Source of the DNA: a virus | Length of the DNA stretch: 40,397 nucleotides | Virus record (IMG/VR): IMGVR_UViG_3300040751_001900 | Location: 1 to 40,397 of that record | Strand: one strand, 5' to 3' | Part shown: in pieces, positions 13,499-20,031 of the stretch | How the letters are laid out: each line of letters begins with the position of its first letter | Position numbering within the stretch: the stretch's first letter is position 1 | Notes under the pieces: model-generated | The model's database searches: none | Told to the model about the DNA's origin: nothing | The model's input: only the letters and a program-made list of their open reading frames with translations | Made by a program: the position numbers and the translations under genes

Positions 13499-13654
13499 TC
13501 AATCCAAATATATCCAGGTTATAAAAACATAAGCTAGCGAACTAATAGCGCCAGCGGTTAAGTTAAAGCTTGCTATGTTGCTGTATATAGTTAGCAATCC
13601 AATCCACCAGCATAGCATTGTGAAAGTGCCTGTTTCTAGTCCGTGTAAGTCCAT
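13499..13654 (-). CDS. 51-aa membrane protein
   Basis: ATG 13654 overlaps the DUF2591 gene stop. Two hydrophobic segments (TMLCWWIGLLTIY and ITWIYL-type end) make a small integral membrane protein. Function unknown. Confidence 0.55.
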   Translation of the reverse strand: MDLHGLETGTFTMLCWWIGLLTIYSNIASFNLTAGAISSLAYVFITWIYLD

Positions 13655-14010
13655 TAGTTGTCCTGCATCATTAGGTAAACTATCATTGCTGCGCGTAGTG
13701 GGTTTTTGTGGCCTGTGAATTTTGATAGCATCTCATCTGTGCCGTGTATTTCTTCAACACCTTCAAAATCAATTGAAGCTTCCCACTCCCCGCTACTTTC
13801 TAGTAGGCTTATCTTATTCTCAACAATAATAGGCCATGCGTCAGATGGGTTGTTGCAATAACTTTCTATCGGAAACGCAGAAAAACCATATGATTCAACC
13901 CAAAAGCAGCCATTTTCAAAGGTTACGTTTTTGCATTTTGGGCTTTTCCACGCCAAGCGTTCAGCTACAAGCTTATTAATCTCAAAATCACTTAACTTTG
14001 AATAATCCAT
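13654..14010 (-). CDS. NinX-like DUF2591 family protein
   Basis: A 118-aa protein; ATG 14010 overlaps the upstream stop (TGATG). MDYSKLSDFEINKLVAERL at the start, CNNPSDAWPIIVENKISLL in the middle and NPLRAAMIVYLMM at the end are the hallmarks of DUF2591/NinX phage proteins. The biochemical role is unknown. It supports a lambdoid early-gene ancestry. Confidence 0.85.
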   Translation of the reverse strand: MDYSKLSDFEINKLVAERLAWKSPKCKNVTFENGCFWVESYGFSAFPIESYCNNPSDAWPIIVENKISLLESSGEWEASIDFEGVEEIHGTDEMLSKFTGHKNPLRAAMIVYLMMQDN

Positions 14011-14297
14011 CACTTAACCCCTAACTTGTTGCCATTGGCATATAGCTCTGTTAAAACATTAACTGTGTGTGTTATTAAATGCTCTTTGTATTGCAACATA
14101 ACATTACCGCTTAACTTGTGTTTGGCCCAATCTCTCATAAATGCTCTACCCTTGTTGGTTTTAATCCACTCATCAACGGCGTCATCAACTTTGTATTCTC
14201 CACCATCGATCCATTCAGCCAACTTATGAAATTTAACAACCGCTCCAAAATTAACAACGTTGCATGCGTAATCGTATATTTTAGTTTTATCGTTCAT
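14010..14297 (-). CDS. Hypothetical 95-aa protein
   Basis: ATG 14297 follows TAGGTGAGTT. Helical with several tryptophans (KLAEWIDGGEYKVDDAVDEW, MRDWAKHKL). No family recognised. Coupled at both ends to neighbouring small genes (ATGA with the 89-aa gene). Confidence 0.65.
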   Translation of the reverse strand: MNDKTKIYDYACNVVNFGAVVKFHKLAEWIDGGEYKVDDAVDEWIKTNKGRAFMRDWAKHKLSGNVMLQYKEHLITHTVNVLTELYANGNKLGVK

Positions 14298-14563
14298 AAC
14301 TCACCTATTTTAAATAACTCTATAACTTGTCTTCTTATTTCTTGCTCACTCTTGATAGCGTGTAAACCATCACGGTAAAGCTCGCGGGTAAATCTTCTGT
14401 TTACTTCTCTATCAATGCGCTCTTGATCTTCCGCACTGATAATTAATTCTGGTTCTGGCGCTTTTTTAATTTCACCAAACAAAGCTGATTCGGCTTTTTT
14501 AGTTTGAGCTTTTAATTCTTCTTCTTTAATCCACTTTCTTACGTAATCAGTTGCTTTACTCAT
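14294..14563 (-). CDS. Hypothetical 89-aa charged helical protein
   Basis: ATG 14563 follows CAGGTGACTT. Almost wholly charged and helical (EEELKAQTKKAESAL, QERIDREVNRRFTREL). First gene of the minus run 14563-13197. A terminator hairpin ends directly at its ribosome site, so its transcription probably starts inside or past that hairpin or depends on read-through. Confidence 0.65.
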   Translation of the reverse strand: MSKATDYVRKWIKEEELKAQTKKAESALFGEIKKAPEPELIISAEDQERIDREVNRRFTRELYRDGLHAIKSEQEIRRQVIELFKIGEL

Positions 14564-14574
14564 AAGTCACCTGT

Positions 14575-14603
14575 AAAAAATGCCGCACTGTGTAAGCTGC
14601 GGC
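14575..14603 (-). terminator. Terminator abutting a ribosome site
   Basis: GCCGCA (14582-14587) pairs with TGCGGC (14598-14603) over 10 bases; on the minus strand six T follow (14580-14575). The ribosome site of the gene at 14563 begins a few bases later. Confidence 0.6.
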
Positions 14604-14710
14604 TAATCGACATAACAAAAACTAATTTGCTCTATTAGTTAATGTTCAACTGTTAATTTATACCAATACATAAAAACGGTCAAATATTATTTATGATTTT
14701 TATTAAAAAT

Positions 14711-14745
14711 AATTGTTGACAATTAATAAATTCAAATAATACAAT
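14711..14745 (+). promoter_or_regulatory. Plus early promoter with overlapping operator dyad
   Basis: TTGACA (14716-14721) and TACAAT (14740-14745) are 18 bases apart, a near-consensus sigma70 promoter for the plus genes at 14769-15665. A perfect dyad AATTGT-tg-ACAATT (14711-14724) covers the -35 box and could be a repressor operator. The surrounding 14604-14768 is very AT-rich and holds no gene. Confidence 0.75.
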
Positions 14746-14768
14746 ACAGAAAAATTAGAGGAAAAATT

Positions 14769-14972
14769 ATGTTAATTGAAGCTTTAAAAGAAGAATGCGC
14801 AAAGAAAAACATTAAAACAGCCGCCGGTTTGCATGATTGCATGAAGCGTGAGATTGATGCTAGGTATAGTTATTCAACTATCAATGATATGTGGAACAAT
14901 GGTAAAGGCAAACTTTCTACATTTAAAGATGCGCTTGCTAGTATAGGCATTACTTCGGTTAAATTTAAATAG
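14769..14972 (+). CDS. Small Cro-like putative regulator
   Basis: A 67-aa protein, ATG 14769 after GAGGAAAAATT, first gene behind the strong promoter. IKTAAGLHDCMKRE and YSYSTINDMWNNGKGKLST could form a helix-turn-helix of Cro/CI type. The position directly behind an operator-like dyad fits autoregulation. The DNA-binding call is inference. Confidence 0.55.
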   Translation: MLIEALKEECAKKNIKTAAGLHDCMKREIDARYSYSTINDMWNNGKGKLSTFKDALASIGITSVKFK

Positions 14973-14979
14973 GTGATTT

Positions 14980-15081
14980 ATGAGCGTAGGTGAATTATTA
15001 AAAGCATTGGAACAAGCAAAGCTGGATGGAAACGAATCGCTTGTCTATGAGATTGAGCAGATACTAAGTGCAAGGTGTTAA
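14980..15081 (+). CDS. 33-aa peptide upstream of the ERF gene
   Basis: ATG 14980 follows TAGGTGATTT, the exact phage ribosome consensus. MSVGELLKALEQAKLDGNES begins a short acidic helix; ends ILSARC. Its stop sits at the ERF ribosome site, so it may couple ERF translation. Confidence 0.55.
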   Translation: MSVGELLKALEQAKLDGNESLVYEIEQILSARC

Positions 15082-15083
15082 TT

Positions 15084-15665
15084 ATGAAAATGTCAGATCA
15101 AGTAAACGAATTGTTTGCAGCCTTAAGTAAATTTCAAGGTGAGTTAGAAAACGCACCAAAAGATAAGCCTGGCCACGGTTACAAATACGCAGATTTAGCT
15201 ATGTGCATTAACACGGCAAAGCCTGTTTTAGCTTCTAATGGTTTGGCTGTGTCTCAAATGATTGGCATGAATGAGCATGGAAAGCAAACCTTGATTACTA
15301 TTCTAACTCATTCAAGCGGTCAATATATAACTAGTGAGTTTGTTATGGTTGACGCAAACCTTATGGGTGGTGCAGGTAAAAACCCAGCTCAAGTGCTTGG
15401 TTCTGCTATCACTTATCAGCGCAGGTATGCTTACGCAGCAATTATCGGTCTAGCACAAGAGGATGATGACGCTAACGGCGTTTCTGGTAAGCCTAAAAAT
15501 CAGGATGACCAACTTGTTTGGTACAATGGTTTTGATGCTGACAGGGAGGGCATGATCGCATTTTTAAATGATGGTGGCACTCACCAAGGAATTTTCGATA
15601 ACTTAGCAAACCGAGGATTTAAGTTAAGCAAAGAGACGCGAGAAAAGATTAAAAGTTTAAAATAG
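15084..15665 (+). CDS. erf: ERF-family single-strand annealing protein
   Basis: A 193-aa recombinase of the ERF superfamily, which anneals complementary single strands and promotes phage recombination or circularisation. Family marks are GHGYKYADLAMCINTAKPVL (~29-48) and GSAITYQRRYAYAAIIGLAQ followed by EDDDAN. ATG 15084 is chosen, with AAGGTG upstream; a GTG at 15075 overlaps the previous gene. The C-terminal ~45 residues are a short helical extension. It ends before a convergent terminator. Confidence 0.9.
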   Translation: MKMSDQVNELFAALSKFQGELENAPKDKPGHGYKYADLAMCINTAKPVLASNGLAVSQMIGMNEHGKQTLITILTHSSGQYITSEFVMVDANLMGGAGKNPAQVLGSAITYQRRYAYAAIIGLAQEDDDANGVSGKPKNQDDQLVWYNGFDADREGMIAFLNDGGTHQGIFDNLANRGFKLSKETREKIKSLK

Positions 15666-15686
15666 CATGGATGCGGTATACCAAGC

Positions 15687-15707
15687 AAAGGGGCGAAAGC
15701 CCCTTTT
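15687..15707. terminator. Convergent terminator with GAAA loop
   Basis: GGGGC (15690-15694) and GCCCC (15699-15703) close a GAAA tetraloop, with AAA before and TTTT after. It ends both the plus early genes and the minus tail operon, which finishes at 15709. Confidence 0.85.
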
Positions 15708-15708
15708 A

Positions 15709-16692
15709 TCATTTAACAATATTTACAGTTCTGCCGCCTGGCGATACATTTTGGCTTGCAATGCTTAAATCTGTCTTTGAGTAAAAGATAATCTTTGCAT
15801 GATAATCTTTTGTAGTGTCAATTTGGCCTGCGTTTAATATGTCGCTCAATGTAACGTTTAAAGCGCTGTTTGGCATCATTTGAATATAATCAAACGCATA
15901 AGTTTCATATTGATGATTTCCGCCAACTATCGGAGTTAGCTTTACTTCAACTTTTAAATCAGCCGCAACATTTAGCTCGTTGTTTACCTTGAAAACACTT
16001 CTCCATTCAGAGCTATTGATATGATAAACATAATCAATACTGTATTTTTTATAATCTTTTGAGTTGTCATAAACAACATCATTTTCAATTGGAACTTGAA
16101 CACCGTTTACAGTTACTTTTAATAGTTGTGATTTGTAATTGAAATCATCACTAAGCTTCGGCATAAAATATGTGTCATTGTAATTGCCATATCTAACCTG
16201 ATTTGAGCGGTCACTAATTGTAAAATCTAGCGTTTTTTCATCTTTAGAAAAGTAATCGGCTTTAGAGTTAACTTCTAAATATCCATTCGATGCATTTGCG
16301 CTGATAGTATCAACACCTTTGATTTCAAGACTTGAGTCTAGGAATTCAAAAGCAATTTCATCAACGGTCAAGCTAATTGCGCTGTAAGTTACGTCACCAG
16401 TAATATATCCAGTAAACGTGATGTAAAAAGGCTCGTTAATACTTGCCTCTTTATCAAATTCAATCGTGATGATGTCTCGAATTGTATTAACATGGAATCC
16501 ATGGCTAAAGCTTATTGATAAGTCACTGTAATCAACACCATCAAGCTTAAAATTAAGTTGTGAGCCAATCTCAGCTTTGATTGGAATGCTTTTAGACATA
16601 GAATGCTGAACCTTAAACGGCAAGTCAAAACGCTCGTAAGTGTCAGCTATACTCATAAATGATATAAATAATAATGGCAGTATATATTTCAT
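15709..16692 (-). CDS. Secreted or periplasmic beta-rich protein with signal peptide
   Basis: A 327-aa protein that begins MKYILPLLFISFMSIADTYE, a typical Sec signal peptide with a likely cut near residues 16-18. The rest is beta-rich, with many alternating V/I/S strands and almost no cysteine. No family recognised. It is the last gene of the tail operon. A signal peptide is not expected on a virion part, so it may act at the host envelope (receptor masking, superinfection exclusion) or be acquired host DNA. Both are inference. Confidence 0.7.
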   Translation of the reverse strand: MKYILPLLFISFMSIADTYERFDLPFKVQHSMSKSIPIKAEIGSQLNFKLDGVDYSDLSISFSHGFHVNTIRDIITIEFDKEASINEPFYITFTGYITGDVTYSAISLTVDEIAFEFLDSSLEIKGVDTISANASNGYLEVNSKADYFSKDEKTLDFTISDRSNQVRYGNYNDTYFMPKLSDDFNYKSQLLKVTVNGVQVPIENDVVYDNSKDYKKYSIDYVYHINSSEWRSVFKVNNELNVAADLKVEVKLTPIVGGNHQYETYAFDYIQMMPNSALNVTLSDILNAGQIDTTKDYHAKIIFYSKTDLSIASQNVSPGGRTVNIVK

Positions 16693-16713
16693 TTTTAAAT
16701 GCTCCTGTGGCAG

Positions 16714-18021
16714 TTAATTTGATAAGTATTCAATTTCAACATCTGTTAAAAATTTATCGTACCATGTGAAGTTGTCAATGTTTACCCGTTTTTGCTCAGC
16801 AGCAAGTCCTGTTTCGCCTATCTTCATGTTCCCTGTAGATATATTGCTTATATCTGCTACTTGTGGCGCAAGCTGTGGCGCTCCGTTGATTACCGCGTCA
16901 ATATTGCCGCCTATTGTAGATCTAACTGCAACTCTGACAACTTCATTGTTTGGTATTGCTCCAGCACTTGCGATTGTCTTTGTTGTACCAGTCGAATCAA
17001 CCAAAAGAAGCGAGCCCGTTGATGTTACAAGCAATCTTGGATTGTTTGCGGCTGGTATCGGTTCAACGCCCCATATTGCAGCGTTTGACGTTCTATCATA
17101 AAGCTTTACGTTAGCAAAGAACGTCCATTCACCGTTAAAGGTTACATTGTTGTAAAACTGAACTTCAATATTGTCAGCGTTACGAGTTACAGATGCTGTC
17201 GTTGTTTTGATGTAGCTAGTGCATGATTTTTGTTCTTCAACTTGCGAGCCGAAAGAGTACATGCTTCCGCCAGCTAAAGAAAAGAATCTAGGCCTAAATG
17301 CTGTGCTTCCTGTTCCGTTTTCTGTTGCTGTTACGCATATTTTGTACCATCCGTTATCAAGCTTAACAACTTCCGTTGTGCAATTCGGATCTACTGAGCT
17401 AAAATCACCTGTCGAAAAGTCGAATACGTTAGAGTAATCTTGAGTAGTGCCGCCTGTTGTAATCCACCGCATTGTCACCAATCCGATACCATTGTCTTTA
17501 ACGAAAACGCTGTATGTTATGTTTTGACCAGATCCTGTAATTGATATTGCTTGGTCTATTGTTGCGCTTGCTCCGAATGAAAGTGTATCAGCATTTGTTG
17601 TTAAATCAGGCGCTGTAGCGCTGTTTGCTGCAACTGTTACGCCAGACTTACTCCAAGCAGCGTTGTCGTACTGCTCGCTATACAGACACTTATTAGTTGA
17701 AGCCATTTCTATCAGTGCGCCATCTTTTTCAATTGCAATTTCATTTGCCGCAGCTGTTCTCAAAACGCCGTAAAGATCAACGTAAGATTTTGTCGTTGCT
17801 CTAATGCAGACAACATCAGCATTACTATTGCCAGGCGCGACAACATCAGCGATTTGAGTTTTTTTGAAAATAGAAAGCATTGGGTTGATTATATCAACAA
17901 ACCTAATGTCGTTTAGGCCACTTCCGTTAGTGCCGTCTTGACCTGGCTCTCCGCGTCCGCCAACATACTTTACTTTGACTTCAATCGGATTGCCGGATGC
18001 GCTAGCTATTTGCGTTGTCAT
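16714..18021 (-). CDS. Tail adhesin-like protein with carbohydrate-binding and LamG-type modules
   Basis: A 435-aa protein. A short collagen-like segment (GGRGEPGQDGTNGSG, ~20-34) is followed by a module opening LYSEQYDNAAWSKSGVTV (~113) and closing with FGSQVEEQKSCTSYI and VTRNADNIEV. This is the layout of phage/bacterial carbohydrate-binding-like domains. The C-terminal ~160 residues look like a concanavalin/LamG fold (WTFFANVKLYDRTSNAAIWG). It overlaps the paralogous gene upstream by 20 bases. Likely role: host-surface binding at the tail tip. Confidence 0.7.
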   Translation of the reverse strand: MTTQIASASGNPIEVKVKYVGGRGEPGQDGTNGSGLNDIRFVDIINPMLSIFKKTQIADVVAPGNSNADVVCIRATTKSYVDLYGVLRTAAANEIAIEKDGALIEMASTNKCLYSEQYDNAAWSKSGVTVAANSATAPDLTTNADTLSFGASATIDQAISITGSGQNITYSVFVKDNGIGLVTMRWITTGGTTQDYSNVFDFSTGDFSSVDPNCTTEVVKLDNGWYKICVTATENGTGSTAFRPRFFSLAGGSMYSFGSQVEEQKSCTSYIKTTTASVTRNADNIEVQFYNNVTFNGEWTFFANVKLYDRTSNAAIWGVEPIPAANNPRLLVTSTGSLLLVDSTGTTKTIASAGAIPNNEVVRVAVRSTIGGNIDAVINGAPQLAPQVADISNISTGNMKIGETGLAAEQKRVNIDNFTWYDKFLTDVEIEYLSN

Positions 18022-19672
18022 AATCAGATCCTATAAATGCTCTAACCGAATTTATAAATGTTTCGGATGGGTAAAAATAAAAGTTTTTAACTCTAACGCT
18101 CAGATTATCAGAGCCGTTATTACTGCCTATGTAGATTGTATCATTAATAGTGTCTATTGATGACGCGAAGTTAAGGGATGAGCTTTCAGTGCGTGGAAAG
18201 TAAGTTACAGTCAAAGAGCCTGTAAATTCAGAAACCGACCACGAAAGAGATAAAAAATCACCATCAATAATAGCGTCGCGTGTTGTTTCTCCAACTTTAA
18301 CAAAAAGACTTCCATCAGATACAGAGACTGTAAATTCACTAGCTCCAGTTAATCCGTTTGTTAATATTGTTCCGCTAGCAGTTGCTAAGTTGCCACCGAA
18401 AGACATAATAACAGAGCCTTTATTTGCCAAGCTTTGCATGTTATTTAACACATCTATTGTCACAATATCTGCATCACGAGTTACAGGTGTTAGTGCTGTT
18501 GGTATGTAGCTTGATAGTGCGTCAAGCTCGCACTGAACCCCCCACACTAAAAACGATGAGTTATTATTGTTAGAAAATATTATGCTAAGCTCTTGGGCTG
18601 CACCAGCCTCAATTTCCGCGCTAAACCTTTGCCATTCAGATGTTATAACGCCTTCAACCTCAACGCTTGCAGAGCCTCCACATGTCGCGTTAATCGACTC
18701 TATATTACCGCTTAATAGTTTCGCAAAAAATGAAACTGTATATATTTGACCTTGCGTCACAGTAACGTCATTTTTAATTACTGGATTTTGACCGGTACTA
18801 TTAAGCTGTATATTTTGGTTTATATTGCCTAGTGGGTCAGCTCCGGTATAAGCAACTAAATCGGCGTCAGCAATGGCCCATGTTGATTGTGATAAATCCT
18901 CGCTCCATGGAGAAACATTTTCTTTTTCTAGCTCTATTAAGTAACCAAGCTCATTTGCCCTGTAAAATTGATCAGGGTTTGCAGCGCTGCCAACTGCGCC
19001 AGACGTTGATATATAATCCGTGAGTGCTGAGCCGGTATTTACCTGTGCGCCAAAAATATCAAATTTAGTTCCCGGTGCACCGCGTACATTTATGTAAAAA
19101 GTACCGCTAACATCCTCTACATATGGCAAACTTACTCGCTGCCAGCTTGTTGTAACTGTTACAGGTATAACTTGTATAGGCGAGCTACCATCTTTTTGAA
19201 TTGAAATCTCTGTTACTGTTCCTGAGTTTTCTCTAATCCAAAAAGAGCCGGTGTAACTTCCTGGCACCGGTACGTTGTAAGGTAGGCCCATAAATATTGA
19301 GCCAACATCTTGGTCTATATTTATTCTTGTAGCGTTTGAACCGCCAAGCGGGTCAGATATTCCAGTTGCAAATATGGTCCACGCCAAGGTAGGGTCTTGC
19401 CACTGGCTAAAATCTTCCGAATAAATCAATCTGTTGTCGATTGAGTCACCACCTACAGCATACAGATTGCCATATCTATCAGTATCGGTTGCAGGGCGCG
19501 TTCTGCTCCAGCTAACGGCTTTATCTATGTATTTAGCGATCTTGTTTGGCAAAAAATGCGCGCTCATTGGTGATGTCATTTGTAAATAATCAAAATCACT
19601 AACACTAACACCGCTTAAACCATTAACACCATCAGTGCCAAGCCTGCCTATTAATTTGTTAACAATCCGCAT
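18002..19672 (-). CDS. Tail adhesin-like protein with two tandem carbohydrate-binding modules
   Basis: A 556-aa protein. A G-rich start (GRLGTDGVNGLSG) precedes module one (LIYSEDFSQWQDPTLAW ... FDIFGAQVNTGSALTDYIST) and module two (VSPWSEDLSQSTWAIADAD ... FLVWGVQCELDALSSYIPT then VTRDADIVTI). A LamG-like C-terminus ends GSDYDNANS. It is a paralogue of the next gene with one more module, so duplication is likely. A role in receptor or capsule binding is inference from the folds and position. Confidence 0.7.
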   Translation of the reverse strand: MRIVNKLIGRLGTDGVNGLSGVSVSDFDYLQMTSPMSAHFLPNKIAKYIDKAVSWSRTRPATDTDRYGNLYAVGGDSIDNRLIYSEDFSQWQDPTLAWTIFATGISDPLGGSNATRINIDQDVGSIFMGLPYNVPVPGSYTGSFWIRENSGTVTEISIQKDGSSPIQVIPVTVTTSWQRVSLPYVEDVSGTFYINVRGAPGTKFDIFGAQVNTGSALTDYISTSGAVGSAANPDQFYRANELGYLIELEKENVSPWSEDLSQSTWAIADADLVAYTGADPLGNINQNIQLNSTGQNPVIKNDVTVTQGQIYTVSFFAKLLSGNIESINATCGGSASVEVEGVITSEWQRFSAEIEAGAAQELSIIFSNNNNSSFLVWGVQCELDALSSYIPTALTPVTRDADIVTIDVLNNMQSLANKGSVIMSFGGNLATASGTILTNGLTGASEFTVSVSDGSLFVKVGETTRDAIIDGDFLSLSWSVSEFTGSLTVTYFPRTESSSLNFASSIDTINDTIYIGSNNGSDNLSVRVKNFYFYPSETFINSVRAFIGSDYDNANS

Positions 19673-20031
19673 CAGTCTTTAACCTTTCTGGCTGTTAAAT
19701 TTACATTTAGTATAACTTCGCAAGTGCCGTCAAAGTAAGTGACAATGACATCACCTTCATAAGTGTAATCGCCTTCAATCGGAGTCATTAAGCCGCTTGT
19801 TGTTTTAGTCAAGTAAAATGGAATGTTACCCTGAGAATCCGGTGGGAATCTCAAATCAACAGGATAACCATCTAGCAATCCCGCTCCCTCTGGGAATTTT
19901 ATTGGCCTCAAAGTCAAAGCCACTGCTGAGCCGAATAAATCAACAGGATTTTCATCTGCGTCTAGTAGCTGCAAATCATAGTACCACTCGCAACCGCCAA
20001 TCATGCAGGGTGAATCAGTAGGTACGCACAT
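19672..20031 (-). CDS. Small tail-tip associated protein
   Basis: A 119-aa beta-rich protein (YYDLQLLDADENPVDLFGSA ... GDYTYEGDVIVTYFDGTCEV) with four cysteines near the N-terminus. It may be a small baseplate-upper-protein-like domain that seats the fibres. It overlaps both neighbours by start-stop coupling. The family is not certain. Confidence 0.6.
   Translation of the reverse strand: MCVPTDSPCMIGGCEWYYDLQLLDADENPVDLFGSAVALTLRPIKFPEGAGLLDGYPVDLRFPPDSQGNIPFYLTKTTSGLMTPIEGDYTYEGDVIVTYFDGTCEVILNVNLTARKVKD

Noticed and set aside
16766-17101. 111-codon plus-strand open frame opposite an adhesin gene
   Set aside because: Antisense shadow without ribosome site or recognisable protein features.
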